A stretch of 64,000 bases of DNA from Sphaerothrix epifaneia (GCF_042788235.1 NZ_JBHZOL010000105.1:1-64000), one strand, 5' to 3'. Positions 1 through 9,484 are shown, counted from the stretch's first letter. Notes: a model not told the origin generated them from the letters alone. Made by a program: numbers and translations.

Positions 1-51
1 ACCGCTGAGAAGGAAAGCGAGGTCTGTTTTATTCTGTATCTGCCAGGATTG

Positions 52-120
52 TTGAAAACCGCTACCAGCAAAGCTTTGCTTCTGCCCGCCGCCCTTACCT
101 TTCTGCCTTTAGCGATAAAA
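52..120 (+). repeat. Intergenic repeat, copy A (5'-truncated)
   Basis: This is the right-hand part of a repeat found about eight times in the window. It has the family's diagnostic order: an accgct/ccgct block, then a CTTCTGCC-type pyrimidine-rich stretch, then CTTTAGCGATAAAA. It lies just upstream of the SLH lipoprotein gene. The left part seen in the other copies (TATAGCTGTAGCC) is not recognisable here. Confidence 0.6.
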
Positions 121-188
121 CGCTTTCTGCCAACCGTTGCCAAATTAAGCTAGCGTGAAATTGACTTCATTGTTTTGGATGCTTTGCA

Positions 189-1271
189 GTGATGCCACGG
201 TTGTTGAAGCTGGGTTCTTGTTTATCTGGATTGACTTGCAGCTTATTGCTGGCAACCAGTTGTGCTGGAGGGCCACTGAGCCAAGTATTTGAGCGATCGC
301 TAGAAGCCGATCCGCAACTCACAGAAAATTCCCCTTTAGCTAACGCTTCCACCCCTAGCTCAGACGCCTCCACGCCAGCCACCGAGCCAGACGCGCCAGC
401 AGAAGCAACAGCCCCCCACACCGAGGCACCCCAACCGGGTGAACCAGACTTTATTGGCCCGGTGCCACCCGAAACGGTTGCCTCAGAAACAGGACAAACC
501 GCAGCGCGATCGCCTCGAATTCGACAGAGCCAACCCTTTAGCGATCTTGATCAAGCGCCCGAAGAACTCCAGCCCTACCTAGCAGACTTAGCTCAACTAG
601 GGCTGATCGAGGCTGCCCCTGCTGAATCGGGCAACGCTGCCAACCAGTTTCAGCCAAACCAAACCATTACCCGCCGTACCTATGCTCGCTGGCTGTTTAA
701 TGCCAATAATCAGTTTTACAGTGACCAAACCAGCAAAAAGATTCGGCGCGGCGTTAGCAGTGCTCAGCCTGCGTTTCAAGATGTAGCGGTTGCTGACCCT
801 GACTTTGCCGCGATTCAAGGGCTGGCAGAAGCCGGACTCATTCCCAGTGCGCTGACGGGCAATTCAACTGCTGTCAACTTTCGCCCGGATGCGCCGCTCA
901 CGCGCGAAGACCTAATTTTGTGGAAAGTGCCGCTAGATACGCGCCAAGCCCTGCCTAACGCCTCCATTGAAGCTGTTCAAGAAGCTTGGGGATTTCAAGA
1001 TGCCGCCAAAATCGAGCCACTGGCTTTAAAGGCCACCCTTGCAGACTATCAAAACGGCGAATTTTCTAACATCCGCCGCGCCTTTGGCTATACCACCTTG
1101 CTTTTGCCACAAAAAGCGGCCACTCGCGCCGAAGCGGCTGCCGTCCTCTGGCGCTTTGGCAACCAAACCGAGGGGATTTCTGCTCAAGAGTTGGCTTCTG
1201 GCGCATCGGCTACGTCCTCTGCACCTAGCACCAATTCAACCCCTAGCGATACGCCCGATGCCGCTAACTGA
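189..1271 (+). CDS. Lipoprotein with S-layer homology (SLH)-like domains
   Basis: This is a probable envelope lipoprotein. The N-terminus carries a hydrophobic signal with a lipobox LATSC (lipidated Cys about residue 25). A low-complexity Ala/Pro/Thr/Ser linker follows (about 40-105). Three SLH-like segments lie at about 115-180, 195-255 and 270-325, each with a phenylalanine-aspartate opening and a T-R-(A/E) element near its end. SLH domains bind cell-wall polymers, so a role in joining outer envelope and peptidoglycan is inferred. The start is GTG at 189; an in-frame ATG at 192 is equally plausible. The Ser/Thr-rich tail after residue 330 looks unstructured. The gene stands alone. The exact function is unknown. 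Confidence 0.75.
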   Translation: MMPRLLKLGSCLSGLTCSLLLATSCAGGPLSQVFERSLEADPQLTENSPLANASTPSSDASTPATEPDAPAEATAPHTEAPQPGEPDFIGPVPPETVASETGQTAARSPRIRQSQPFSDLDQAPEELQPYLADLAQLGLIEAAPAESGNAANQFQPNQTITRRTYARWLFNANNQFYSDQTSKKIRRGVSSAQPAFQDVAVADPDFAAIQGLAEAGLIPSALTGNSTAVNFRPDAPLTREDLILWKVPLDTRQALPNASIEAVQEAWGFQDAAKIEPLALKATLADYQNGEFSNIRRAFGYTTLLLPQKAATRAEAAAVLWRFGNQTEGISAQELASGASATSSAPSTNSTPSDTPDAAN

Positions 1272-1463
1272 TAGCGGAGCAAAGACGCGATCGCCCAAAC
1301 ACCCCTGATCAGAATCGCGGCCAAAGGCCGCTAGCAGCAGCGAAATCCACCAAGCGGTACAAGCCATTGCGGCACCGTCGGCTTTAAACTCAAACGCAAA
1401 TTTACGCGATCGCTCCTGATTTTAAAGCTGGACTCTACTGAATAACCGCTTGAGGACTTAAAT

Positions 1464-2516
1464 ATGCCTTTGAAAAAAACACTCATAGCAGCCAGTGCCC
1501 TGCTCTCCCCCCTGCTGATGCCATTAGCAGCACCCGCTGCCACCTTTACGCAGATGTTTGTCTTTGGCGATAGCTTGTCAGATACAGGCAATCTTTATGC
1601 TCAAACCAGCTCCCTGCTGCCCCTAGCACCTTTTGGGGTTCCGGCTTCGCCCCCCTATGCCCAAAAATTTTCTAATGACGATTTGTGGGTTGAATACTTA
1701 GCCGATGAGTTTGTTCCTGGCCCCGCCGCGTTGCCAGTGAGCAACTTTGCTTTAGGAGGAGCCACCACCAGTGAATTCAATATTATTAACAACTTTTTGC
1801 CAACGCCTCTTTTTCCTGACTTTGACGGTGTGCAAGAGCAGGTCTTTGAAGCCTACCTGGGTCTGAGTCCTTTGATTGACCCCAATGCGCTTTATACCCT
1901 TTGGGCAGGCGCTAATGATTACCTCGGTGGTGGAGTTAGCGATCCTACGATTCCGGTTAACAATCTCACCACCGCGATCAATGCTTTTGTCGATGCCGGG
2001 GTGCAAAATCTGTTGGTGCTGAACTTGCCCGATTTGGGGCGTCTGCCAGCCACCTCTGGAGATCCAAGCCAAGCGGCAGCCCTCAGTGCGATCGCCAATC
2101 AGCACAACACGTTGTTAGCCCAAGCCGTGCAAGGCATCCGTCAGGTGACGTTGTTTGATGTGAAGTCGTTGTTTGACCAAGCCTTGGCGGGCGGATTTGG
2201 CTTTACCAACACCACTACTGCTTGCCTACAAGGATTTGTAGCGCCACTGCCCGCTTTGGCTGGGGTTCCTTGCAGCAATCCTGGCGAGACGCTATTTTGG
2301 GACGACATTCACCCGACGAGCCGAGCGCACGCCGAAATTGCCCAAGCGATCTTGGTAGAGCTACAGGCAGATGAACCCGTCGCTAGCACCCCGGAACCGG
2401 GTTCCTGGCTAAGTCTGCTAGCGTTGGGTTCTCTGGCTATTGCCTTCAAGCTCAAACACCGTCAAAGCCCAGATCAAACTCAACCTGCCGAGATACGGGT
2501 GCAGTCGCTAGGATAA
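1464..2516 (+). CDS. Secreted SGNH/GDSL esterase-lipase with PEP-CTERM tail
   Basis: This is a hydrolase of the SGNH/GDSL family, expected to cleave ester bonds outside the cytoplasm. Residues 1-26 form a signal peptide. Block I is GDSLSD at 35-40 (nucleophile Ser37), block III is GAND at 149-152, and block V is DDIH at 280-283 (catalytic Asp and His). The C-terminus has a PEP-CTERM signal: PEP at about 310-312, a hydrophobic helix, then KLKHR. Such proteins are processed by exosortase, whose gene is not in this window. The ATG at 1464 is preceded by a purine-rich GAGGA. The substrate cannot be predicted. The stop is 27 bases before the M42 peptidase, so cotranscription is possible. Confidence 0.85.
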   Translation: MPLKKTLIAASALLSPLLMPLAAPAATFTQMFVFGDSLSDTGNLYAQTSSLLPLAPFGVPASPPYAQKFSNDDLWVEYLADEFVPGPAALPVSNFALGGATTSEFNIINNFLPTPLFPDFDGVQEQVFEAYLGLSPLIDPNALYTLWAGANDYLGGGVSDPTIPVNNLTTAINAFVDAGVQNLLVLNLPDLGRLPATSGDPSQAAALSAIANQHNTLLAQAVQGIRQVTLFDVKSLFDQALAGGFGFTNTTTACLQGFVAPLPALAGVPCSNPGETLFWDDIHPTSRAHAEIAQAILVELQADEPVASTPEPGSWLSLLALGSLAIAFKLKHRQSPDQTQPAEIRVQSLG

Positions 2517-2543
2517 AAAGCCAGTGCTGTTTGGCTCTATGCA

Positions 2544-3596
2544 ATGACTTCTGAACCCTTCGATCGCCTGTTTGCCACCATTTCAGATTTGGTACTTTGT
2601 CATTCGCCCAGTGGGGTTGAGACAGAGGTAAATCAGTGGCTCAGCCAATACCTCGATCGCTTGGGCGCAAACTACTGGCAAGATAGCGCCGACAACCTGA
2701 TTATTAAAATTGCGGGTAAAAACTCAGAACGGGCGATCGCCATTACCGCGCACAAAGACGAAATTGGCGCGATCGTCAAAAGTATCAACAAACAAGGCCA
2801 AGTCTCGGTGCGTAAGCTAGGGGGCGCTTTTCCCTGGGTATATGGGGAAGGGGTGGTCGATATGCTGGGCGACCACGCCACTTTGAGCGGCGTCTTGTCC
2901 TTTGGTTCTCGCCATGTGTCGCACGAGTCGCCCCAAAAAGCGCAGCAAGACAATCGACCCGTTTATTGGGAAGAAGCCTGGATTGAAACCAAGCGATCGC
3001 TCGAAGATTTAGCTGCCGCTGGCATTCGCCCCGGTACCCGCGTCGTGGTCGGCAAACACCGTAAACGTCCGTTTCGCTTGGGCGATCACATTGCCAGCTA
3101 TACGCTTGACAACAAAGCCTCGATCGCGATTTTGCTAGCGCTGGCTGAGCAGATCAAAGCCCCGCCGCTAGACGTTTATCTGGTCGCTTCGGCGAAAGAA
3201 GAAGTAGGGGCGGTAGGGGCACTTTACTTTAGTCAGCGGCAAACTTTAGAGGCACTCATTGCCCTAGAAATTTGCCCGCTTTCCCGCGAGTACCCGATCC
3301 AAGACGGCCCGGCTCCGGTGCTGCTTTCTCAAGATGGCTACGGACTCTATGACGAAGACCTCAACTGGCAAATTCGCCAAGCGGCTGAAGCGGCTGAGGT
3401 GCCTTTACAAATAGCGGCGATCGCAGGCTTTGGCAGCGATGGCTCAATCGCGATGAAATTTGGCCATGTGCCCCGTGCCGCCTGTCTGGCCTTTGCCACT
3501 GAAAACACCCACGGCTATGAGATTGCGCATTTAGGCGCGATCGCTAACTGTATTGCCATTCTAGAGCGCTACTGCTTAGCGTTTGCGTCGCTATAG
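2544..3596 (+). CDS. M42 family metallopeptidase (glutamyl aminopeptidase-like)
   Basis: This is a cytosolic aminopeptidase of the M42/TET type, a dinuclear metal enzyme that usually assembles into large hollow particles and trims peptides. Visible metal-site motifs are AHKDEIG (His70, Asp72), LDNKAS (Asp189, which bridges the metals in the family), AKEEVG (Glu219/Glu220) and a late THGYE His. The length of 350 residues is normal. ATG at 2544 follows the esterase stop by 27 bases. Older annotations sometimes call such proteins endoglucanase, which the motifs do not support. Confidence 0.85.
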   Translation: MTSEPFDRLFATISDLVLCHSPSGVETEVNQWLSQYLDRLGANYWQDSADNLIIKIAGKNSERAIAITAHKDEIGAIVKSINKQGQVSVRKLGGAFPWVYGEGVVDMLGDHATLSGVLSFGSRHVSHESPQKAQQDNRPVYWEEAWIETKRSLEDLAAAGIRPGTRVVVGKHRKRPFRLGDHIASYTLDNKASIAILLALAEQIKAPPLDVYLVASAKEEVGAVGALYFSQRQTLEALIALEICPLSREYPIQDGPAPVLLSQDGYGLYDEDLNWQIRQAAEAAEVPLQIAAIAGFGSDGSIAMKFGHVPRAACLAFATENTHGYEIAHLGAIANCIAILERYCLAFASL

Positions 3597-3711
3597 GCTT
3601 GGCCATGTAACGACCTATAAAACCGCCACCGTCCTAATCGCTCAAATTCCCTACAATGAAAGCAATACCACTGTAATGGCCGTGTTTTAAGCACGCGACA
3701 AGGAGAAAATT

Positions 3712-4194
3712 ATGGCGAAAACGGTAGCTGACGTGATGACTCGCGATCTGTTAACTGTTCGCCCAGAAACCCCGGTGCAGGAAGCCGTTCAGCTTTTGGC
3801 AGAAAAGCGCATTAGCGGTTTGCCCGTGATCAACGATGAACAGCGTTTGGTGGGCGTTCTCTCTGAAACCGACCTGATGTGGCAAGTCACAGGTGCTCAA
3901 GTGCCTGCCTACATTACCCTGCTCGACAGCGTCATTTATTTAGAAAATCCGGCTCGCTACAATCAGGAACTTCACAAGGCTTTAGGGCAAACCGTCAGTG
4001 AACTGATGACCGACAAACCCGTAACGATTACCCCTGACGAATCTATTCGCAAAGCGGCTCAAATCATGCACGATAAACAGATTCGGCGGCTAATTGTGAT
4101 AGACGAAGCCAAAGCCGTTGTCGGTATTTTGACGCGTGGTGACATTGTCCGCGAGATGGCTAAAAACTACGCGGAACGCAGTCAAACTGCTTAG
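3712..4194 (+). CDS. Tandem CBS-domain protein
   Basis: This is a stand-alone CBS pair of 160 residues. CBS1 spans about 8-60 (begins VMTRDLL, ends GVLSETDLM) and CBS2 about 97-150 (begins LMTDKPV, ends GILTRGDIV). CBS pairs bind adenine nucleotides and act as energy sensors for a partner. No catalytic domain is present, so the partner is unknown. A clear ribosome binding site AAGGAG lies upstream of ATG 3712, and a possible -10 TACAAT is near 3650. The same domain type recurs four times in the kinase at 14488. Confidence 0.85.
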   Translation: MAKTVADVMTRDLLTVRPETPVQEAVQLLAEKRISGLPVINDEQRLVGVLSETDLMWQVTGAQVPAYITLLDSVIYLENPARYNQELHKALGQTVSELMTDKPVTITPDESIRKAAQIMHDKQIRRLIVIDEAKAVVGILTRGDIVREMAKNYAERSQTA

Positions 4195-4330
4195 CAGTTC
4201 GTTAATCAGTCCCTACCCCTTTGCTGCTAGATTGAAAAAAAACCTTTAAATTCCCATCCCTAAAGCGCTGGGTTACCGGACTAATGGGGTATGGGGAAGC
4301 TGTGTTGAGAAAATTTAACTGCAAAACCCA

Positions 4331-4990
4331 ATGGATAATACCTCCGATAGTGTGCAGCAGCTCTTGGCTTCTGAAGACTATGGCGATCGCATTCGGGCCG
4401 TTAATCAGATGCGACAGCTAGCACCCGCCGCTGCCTTTGAACTGCTCTGTCAAGCCGCCCAAGACCAACATGCCAGGGTGCGCTATGCGGCCATTAGCCA
4501 GATCTCGAATGTGGGCGATCAAGACCGCGATCGCGTGTTGGCGTTGCTCAAACGAGCCTTACTGACGGACTCAGAAATAGACGTACGCGCGGCAGCAGCG
4601 GACTCATTAGGGGCGCTGAAGTTGAGCGAGGCTTTTGACGATCTCAAAACCGTCTACGAAAAAACCACAGACTGGCTCCTGCAGTTCAGCATCCTGGCGG
4701 CGTTGGGTGAGCTGGGCGATCCGCGTAGCTTCGACCTGCTCACGGAAGCGCTAGATTCGAGCAATTCTTTGTTTAAAACCGCCGCCATTGGCGCTTTGGG
4801 TGAACTAGAAGACGAAGCGGCTATTCCGCTATTGCTGCCCTTTGTCGATGATCCAGATTGGCAAACTCGGCATCGTCTGGCTCAAGCCCTCAGCCATTTT
4901 GACCAGGTGCCTGAGGTGCAACAAGCTATGCAAAAATTAGCCAATGATGATTCTGATGCCGTAGCACAAGTCGCCAAAGCTCATCTCTAA
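4331..4990 (+). CDS. HEAT-repeat protein, NblB-like
   Basis: This 219-residue all-helical protein is made of about six HEAT/PBS-lyase-type repeats with the pattern of paired helices joined by (V/L)R-AA-A-(L/I)-LG. Examples are VRYAAISQ near residue 56 and VRAAAADSLG near residue 88. In cyanobacteria a close family of about 220 residues is annotated as phycobilisome degradation protein NblB, an antenna-turnover factor related to bilin lyases. That assignment rests on overall resemblance and length; a generic HEAT scaffold remains possible. It ends 11 bases before the ROK kinase start, so the two may be cotranscribed. Confidence 0.7.
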   Translation: MDNTSDSVQQLLASEDYGDRIRAVNQMRQLAPAAAFELLCQAAQDQHARVRYAAISQISNVGDQDRDRVLALLKRALLTDSEIDVRAAAADSLGALKLSEAFDDLKTVYEKTTDWLLQFSILAALGELGDPRSFDLLTEALDSSNSLFKTAAIGALGELEDEAAIPLLLPFVDDPDWQTRHRLAQALSHFDQVPEVQQAMQKLANDDSDAVAQVAKAHL

Positions 4991-5001
4991 CGCTAGCCAA
5001 C

Positions 5002-5892
5002 GTGGGTAATCAACAAGTGATTGGCATTGATTTGGGGGGTACCGCCATTAAGCTAGGGCGGTTTAACGCTCAAGGCGATCGCCTGCAAACTTTAAGCGTT
5101 CCTACCCCTCAACCCGCTCAACCGCAGGCCGTTGCAGCCACTATAACAGCGGCGATCGCCCAACTTGATCCAGATCAAGAAGCGATCGCCCTGGGCGTTG
5201 GCACTCCTGGGCCTGCGGATGCGGCGGGGCGGGTGGCGCGAGTAGCGATCAACCTGGCCGACTGGCGTGATGTGCCCTTAGCCGACTGGCTGGAAGCGGC
5301 CACCCAGCGCCCCACGGTGCTAGCCAACGATGCCAACTGTGCCGGACTGGGAGAAGCTTGGCTAGGAGCCGGAAGACCCTTTCAAGATTTGATTTTGCTG
5401 ACGTTGGGCACAGGCGTCGGCGGTGCCATTATTCTCAACGGCCAACTGTTTGTTGGTCGCACAGGCACAGCCGGAGAACTCGGACTAATCACGCTGAATC
5501 CGGCAGGCCCAGCTTGCAACAGCGGCAACCAGGGTTCGCTAGAGCAGTATTGCTCAGTTCAGGCGATTCGTCGGGATGCGGGTTGTGAACCCGGCGTTTT
5601 AGCTGAACGCGCCCTGGCTGGCGACGCCGAGGCGATCGCCTTTTGGCAGCAATATGGTCGCTATTTGGGCGCTGGGCTAGCCAGCCTGATTTATGTGCTA
5701 ACGCCAGAAGCAGTCATTTTAGGCGGCGGCATTAGCGCGGGAGCCAAGCTATTTTTACCCGCCGCGATCGCTGAAATTGAAGCCCGCGTCTTGCCCAGTT
5801 CGCGGGAGGGGCTTAAAATTCTTTTGGCCGAACTGGGCAACCAGGCTGGTATGGTGGGGGCAGCCAAGCTAGCTTTACAAAAATTTGGCTGA
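5002..5892 (+). CDS. ROK family glucokinase
   Basis: This is a sugar kinase of the ROK family, probably phosphorylating glucose with ATP. The phosphate-binding loop is IDLGGTAIKLG (about 9-19). The catalytic region is LANDANCAG, with the Asp of NDAN as general base. LTLGTGVGG and ILGGGIS give the second ATP-site motifs. The usual ROK zinc motif (CxCGxxGCxE) is degenerate: CNSGNQGSLEQYC keeps only the first Cys and the Glu. This appears to be shared by cyanobacterial members from memory and is not evidence of a dead enzyme. The start is GTG 5002, giving 296 residues. Repeat copy B begins at the base after the stop codon. Confidence 0.82.
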   Translation: MGNQQVIGIDLGGTAIKLGRFNAQGDRLQTLSVPTPQPAQPQAVAATITAAIAQLDPDQEAIALGVGTPGPADAAGRVARVAINLADWRDVPLADWLEAATQRPTVLANDANCAGLGEAWLGAGRPFQDLILLTLGTGVGGAIILNGQLFVGRTGTAGELGLITLNPAGPACNSGNQGSLEQYCSVQAIRRDAGCEPGVLAERALAGDAEAIAFWQQYGRYLGAGLASLIYVLTPEAVILGGGISAGAKLFLPAAIAEIEARVLPSSREGLKILLAELGNQAGMVGAAKLALQKFG

Positions 5893-5985
5893 GCGATCGC
5901 TGTAGCCAACAGCGTTAAGCCCCTGCAATGGCTGCAAGCCGCTAGCAAAAGTCTTTGCTTCTGCCCTCGGCTTTAGCCATAAAAC
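5893..5985 (+). repeat. Intergenic repeat, copy B
   Basis: This is a full-length copy. It opens GCGATCGCTGTAGCC, contains a short hairpin GGCT-gca-AGCC and the CTTTGCTTCTGCC block, and ends CTTTAGCCATAAAAC. It begins at the first base after the ROK kinase stop and lies between convergent genes. Confidence 0.7.
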
Positions 5986-6002
5986 CTGCCCCCCAGCCCT
6001 GA

Positions 6003-6359
6003 CTAGGGCACAGAAACCGTCACAGCCGCCACAGCGATGTACATATCATCGTTTTTGTCTGCCAGTTCAGCGATCGCCTTACCCGCCACCACCATACCGC
6101 CCGCCTCTAGCTTTAACGTCTTTTGACCAAACGGCAGCACCGCTAGCACCTCTTCGGGTCTTACCTGTTCGGGGTAGGGCACCGCGACTTGCACCTCTAC
6201 TAGCATTTCGTTGGGATGGTTTAGCCCAGCCACTTCCCAAACTCCTGGCAGAGCATTGTGGGCGATCGCGTTGCGTACGGCTCTAGCCGCCGCCACAGTG
6301 GGATCTTGACCATGCTGGTCAATACCCATTGCCATTTCAATAATCAAACGCTTTTGCAT
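6003..6359 (-). CDS. Lin0512 family protein
   Basis: This 118-residue conserved protein resembles the Lin0512 family, whose molecular role is not known. It opens with a beta strand (KRLIIEMAMGID) followed by HGQDPT and an alanine-rich helix. It has no signal peptide or membrane segment. It lies 11 bases downstream of the debranching-type enzyme on the same strand and is probably its operon partner. A link to polysaccharide metabolism is therefore possible but only by position. Confidence 0.7.
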   Translation of the reverse strand: MQKRLIIEMAMGIDQHGQDPTVAAARAVRNAIAHNALPGVWEVAGLNHPNEMLVEVQVAVPYPEQVRPEEVLAVLPFGQKTLKLEAGGMVVAGKAIAELADKNDDMYIAVAAVTVSVP

Positions 6360-6370
6360 GGATCTATTGC

Positions 6371-8635
6371 CTAAGTTTCAATCACCACGCGCAGATTGCC
6401 ACGTTTGCGCACCACCCGACAAGCCGTTGCCCCATTTGAGCGCTCAAATTCTAGATCGAGAACCGTTGCTCCCACCTTCAGGTTGTTAACTGCTAAGCGC
6501 TGCAAAAAGTCAGGCAGCATTGGGTCAATAATGCGGAGATAGTTGCTAGGCGCATCCGGCACCAGATTAAGCATCGTTTGCAACAAGTGAAAAACACTAC
6601 CTGTAGCCCACGCCTGGGGAGAGCAAGCCACCGGATATTGCACAGGCGGTATGCGATCGATCCGCTCGAAACCACAAAACAACTCCGGCGGGCGCTGATA
6701 AGGCTGGTAGTTCATCATGTCAATAATGCCTTTAGCCACCTCTAGCGCCGCTTCAATTTGGTTGAGCGATCGCAGTCCAGCCGCAATTAGGGCATTGTCA
6801 TGGGGCCAAACGGAGCCAATATGATACCCCATCGGGTTATAAGCGGGAGAATCGCTGCTAAGCGTGCGAATGCCCCAACCGCTAAACAAGTCTGGGGCTA
6901 ACAGGCGCTCAGCTACGCTTTCGGCTTTTTCAGGTGTCAAAATGCCCAAAGCCAGACAGTGACCCGGATTTGAGGTAATACCGTCTACTGCGTTGCCTTC
7001 GCCATCGAGCGCTAGCGCGCAAAAATCTAAATCATCAATCCAAAAATCTCGGTTGAAGCGATGCTTCAAGTCTCTAGCCGCTTCTTCCCAGGCATCAGCC
7101 AAATCAATCCGCTTTTTCAAACGGGCCATTTGAGCCAGCCGCATTCTGGCAGCATAAACATAGGCTTGTACTTCACAAAGGGCGATCGAACCTTGAGCCA
7201 GATGACCGTGGCGATCGACAATACAGTTCCAAGAGTCTTTCCAGCCCTGGTTGTCTAGCCCACCTTTAGACTTGCGGTAATAAGCTAAATATCCGGTTTC
7301 TTGACAGGCGCGGTCGATCCACTGCATCGCGGCCAACGCGTTAGGCCACAAGGCTTCTAGGGTTGCCTGGTCATTTGTCCAGGCATAGTAGTCGGCGTAG
7401 AGCATCAGCCACAGGGGCGTTGCATCTACCGTGCCATAGTAAGGCGTGTGGGGCACTTCACCACAGCGCACCAGTTCGCCGTGGCGCAGTTCGTGCAAGA
7501 TTTTGCCCGGTTGTTCTTCGCGCCACTCATCGTCCTTTTTTCCCTGATAGTGAGCTAAAAGCTTTAGGGTTGACTGAGCAATCCCCGGATCTAGCATCAG
7601 CGTCTGCATTGCGGCAATGATCGTGTCACGCCCAAACAGGGTAGAAAACCACGGCACCCCTGCAGAGAGAATCGTTTGCTCGTAGAAGTCTTGCCGCAAC
7701 AAATAGGTGTCTTGCTCGGCTCGTGAAACAATCAGGTTAAACGTTTCGTTGTCTGAGGTGACGCGGGTGACATGATTGAGCCACTGATCTTCTTCTGAGG
7801 TTTTTGAAGCGATCGCTTGCCCCAAGGTAGCCGGAATGCCATCAGAAGGCGTTTGCTGCCCGTCGGTTAAAAGCTGTAAACGATAGCCTAGCTTTTGCGA
7901 TTGGTGAGGCTCAAGGGTTAAGTGCCAGAGAGCTGTATGACCTTTACACAAATCGGGCGGGCGGTGCAAAAACTCAATCTGCGACTCCATGACGATGCCA
8001 TCTAGCCCCAGATAAGACAGGCTCAAGCGATCGCTGACTCGCTCGGTCAAGGCTTGCAGGTCGGCTTCAGATTCAACTGCCTTGGTGGTTGAGGGGGGCA
8101 GTTGTTGGAGCTTTGTGCCTCGCTGCTCTCGTTGCGTATAGCCGCGCAGTTCAAACACATCAATAAAGTCGGCGTCAAAGCTCAGCGACAGGGTAAAGCT
8201 GGCAGGTTCAGTGCTGTAATTGGTGACTTCAATGTCTTCAAATAAACCGCCATTGAGCACCATGTCTCGACGAATGCCGATTGTGTCATGGGTAATGTCT
8301 GGCAAAGGCGGGTTAGCGCACAGCACTGATAGGGCAAAACCCAGATCGGCGTTGCTGCTGAGTAAAACCGGCGATCGCCCGTCAATTTGCAGCTCTAAGC
8401 GACTCAAAAACCGTGAATCTCGGCAAAAAAGCCCCATGCTGGTATTTTGGTTGCCCTCTAAACAGCCAGAAATATTGCCCAGCAGATCTGTAATCATAAA
8501 CAGATCATCTTCTTTCAGCGTGAGCGTCGGCAAAGGTTGCTTACTAACAACGCAAGGCCATTCTGGAAGAGGCCACTGCTGCGCAGGGACGTATTGCTGG
8601 CCGTTTTGCTCAAGAATGTCTAGAGCCATTGTCAT
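6371..8635 (-). CDS. Amylo-alpha-1,6-glucosidase / glycogen-debranching-type glycoside hydrolase
   Basis: This is a large (754 residues) cytosolic glucan hydrolase. The N-terminal half is a beta-sandwich region of the type found in bacterial debranching-enzyme N-terminal domains. The C-terminal half is an (alpha/alpha)6 barrel marked by WFSTLFGRDTI (about residue 335), LWLMLYADYY, and the late YNPMGYHIGSVWPHDNALI segment. Members remove alpha-1,6 branches or related linkages in storage glucan. Exact specificity (glycogen, or sucrose/trehalose-linked glucan) cannot be read here. ATG 8635 starts MTMALD; ATG 8629 is an alternative. Confidence 0.82.
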   Translation of the reverse strand: MTMALDILEQNGQQYVPAQQWPLPEWPCVVSKQPLPTLTLKEDDLFMITDLLGNISGCLEGNQNTSMGLFCRDSRFLSRLELQIDGRSPVLLSSNADLGFALSVLCANPPLPDITHDTIGIRRDMVLNGGLFEDIEVTNYSTEPASFTLSLSFDADFIDVFELRGYTQREQRGTKLQQLPPSTTKAVESEADLQALTERVSDRLSLSYLGLDGIVMESQIEFLHRPPDLCKGHTALWHLTLEPHQSQKLGYRLQLLTDGQQTPSDGIPATLGQAIASKTSEEDQWLNHVTRVTSDNETFNLIVSRAEQDTYLLRQDFYEQTILSAGVPWFSTLFGRDTIIAAMQTLMLDPGIAQSTLKLLAHYQGKKDDEWREEQPGKILHELRHGELVRCGEVPHTPYYGTVDATPLWLMLYADYYAWTNDQATLEALWPNALAAMQWIDRACQETGYLAYYRKSKGGLDNQGWKDSWNCIVDRHGHLAQGSIALCEVQAYVYAARMRLAQMARLKKRIDLADAWEEAARDLKHRFNRDFWIDDLDFCALALDGEGNAVDGITSNPGHCLALGILTPEKAESVAERLLAPDLFSGWGIRTLSSDSPAYNPMGYHIGSVWPHDNALIAAGLRSLNQIEAALEVAKGIIDMMNYQPYQRPPELFCGFERIDRIPPVQYPVACSPQAWATGSVFHLLQTMLNLVPDAPSNYLRIIDPMLPDFLQRLAVNNLKVGATVLDLEFERSNGATACRVVRKRGNLRVVIET

Positions 8636-8639
8636 CTAA

Positions 8640-8936
8640 GTCCAAAAATTGAAAGGTGTGTCGGTGCCTGATCGGGCAAAACTCAGCATTTGCTGTCAGA
8701 GTGTGGCTGGGTCAACCGCGATCGCGTGTGGCTGTTCACTTCGCTTTTCACAATGTAGCGATTTGTGAGCAAAGTCGAGTAAAACAGCTCACCATCTGCA
8801 CACTATCTATACAAGAAAAAGGCTGGAAAATTGCTTTCCAGCCCTTCAAAGTACATCTGTTAGGTTTGTTAGGTTTTGAGTTTTAAACCAAAACGCTGGG
8901 CAACGCCCAAGCAAGCACTCATCCGCCAAAGCTTAA
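8640..8936. other. Intergenic region between hsp20 and the debranching-type gene
   Basis: About 300 bases without a supported gene. It holds the promoter area of the debranching-type gene on its left and the hsp20 terminator (8815-8843) on its right. A 76-codon plus-strand reading frame from 8656 runs straight through the terminator hairpin and resembles nothing; I do not count it as a gene. Confidence 0.5.
8815..8843 (-). terminator. Rho-independent terminator of hsp20
   Basis: A perfect 9-bp stem GGCTGGAAA/TTTCCAGCC (8821-8829 with 8835-8843) encloses a 5-base loop. On the minus strand it is followed directly by a run of five T (8816-8820). It lies about 95 bases after the Hsp20 stop. Confidence 0.85.
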
Positions 8937-9419
8937 TTATTCAGCCGCCGCACCATCCGCGATCGCGGCAGCGGGGTCAGCCTGCAACTGAGCAACGTTA
9001 ACTTTGACGACCCGATGACGAGCGGCTTCTACCTTAGGCAGCGTCAGCGTCAAAATACCGTTGTCGAAACTAGCAGCTACCTGCGTATTTTGAATAGCAA
9101 CGGGCACAGGCACCACCCGCCGGAAGGTACCAGAACGCAGTTCAGCGTGCAACAGACGCTGGTCTGCCGCAATTTGTAGCTGGCGCTGGCCAGAAATGGC
9201 AACAGCCTCACGGCTAGCTTGAATATCAATTTCTTCAGCTTTAACCCCAGGAAGCTGCACCTGTAGCAACAGGCGATCGCCCTGGTCAATCAGATTAACG
9301 GCGGGTGTCCAAGTCGTTTTTACGTTCATATCTGCTGGGGTAACGTCCTCAAAAATGGAGTCGAGTTGACGGTGTAAAGATTCAACTTCACGCAGGGGTT
9401 GCCAGTAACGAACGATCAT
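8937..9419 (-). CDS. Small heat shock protein Hsp20 (alpha-crystallin family)
   Basis: This is an ATP-independent holdase chaperone of 160 residues. The alpha-crystallin domain spans about 38-140, with VQLPGVKAEEIDI in the middle and the hallmark GILTLTLPK near its end. The C-terminal tail is Ala-rich and lacks a clear I-x-I motif. Transcription ends at the hairpin at 8815-8843. No CIRCE element (TTAGCACTC inverted repeat) is visible upstream, so HrcA control is not supported. In cyanobacteria this type also protects membranes and phycobilisomes. Single gene. Confidence 0.92.
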   Translation of the reverse strand: MIVRYWQPLREVESLHRQLDSIFEDVTPADMNVKTTWTPAVNLIDQGDRLLLQVQLPGVKAEEIDIQASREAVAISGQRQLQIAADQRLLHAELRSGTFRRVVPVPVAIQNTQVAASFDNGILTLTLPKVEAARHRVVKVNVAQLQADPAAAIADGAAAE

Positions 9420-9484
9420 GATTTTTAAACCTCGCTTGCAATGCTGAAACTGGATTGGCGGCTCCCAACCGCGCTCTCAATTTC

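Noticed and set aside
8656..8886. 76-codon plus-strand reading frame
   Set aside because: It runs through the hsp20 terminator hairpin, has no ribosome binding site and no recognisable protein pattern.
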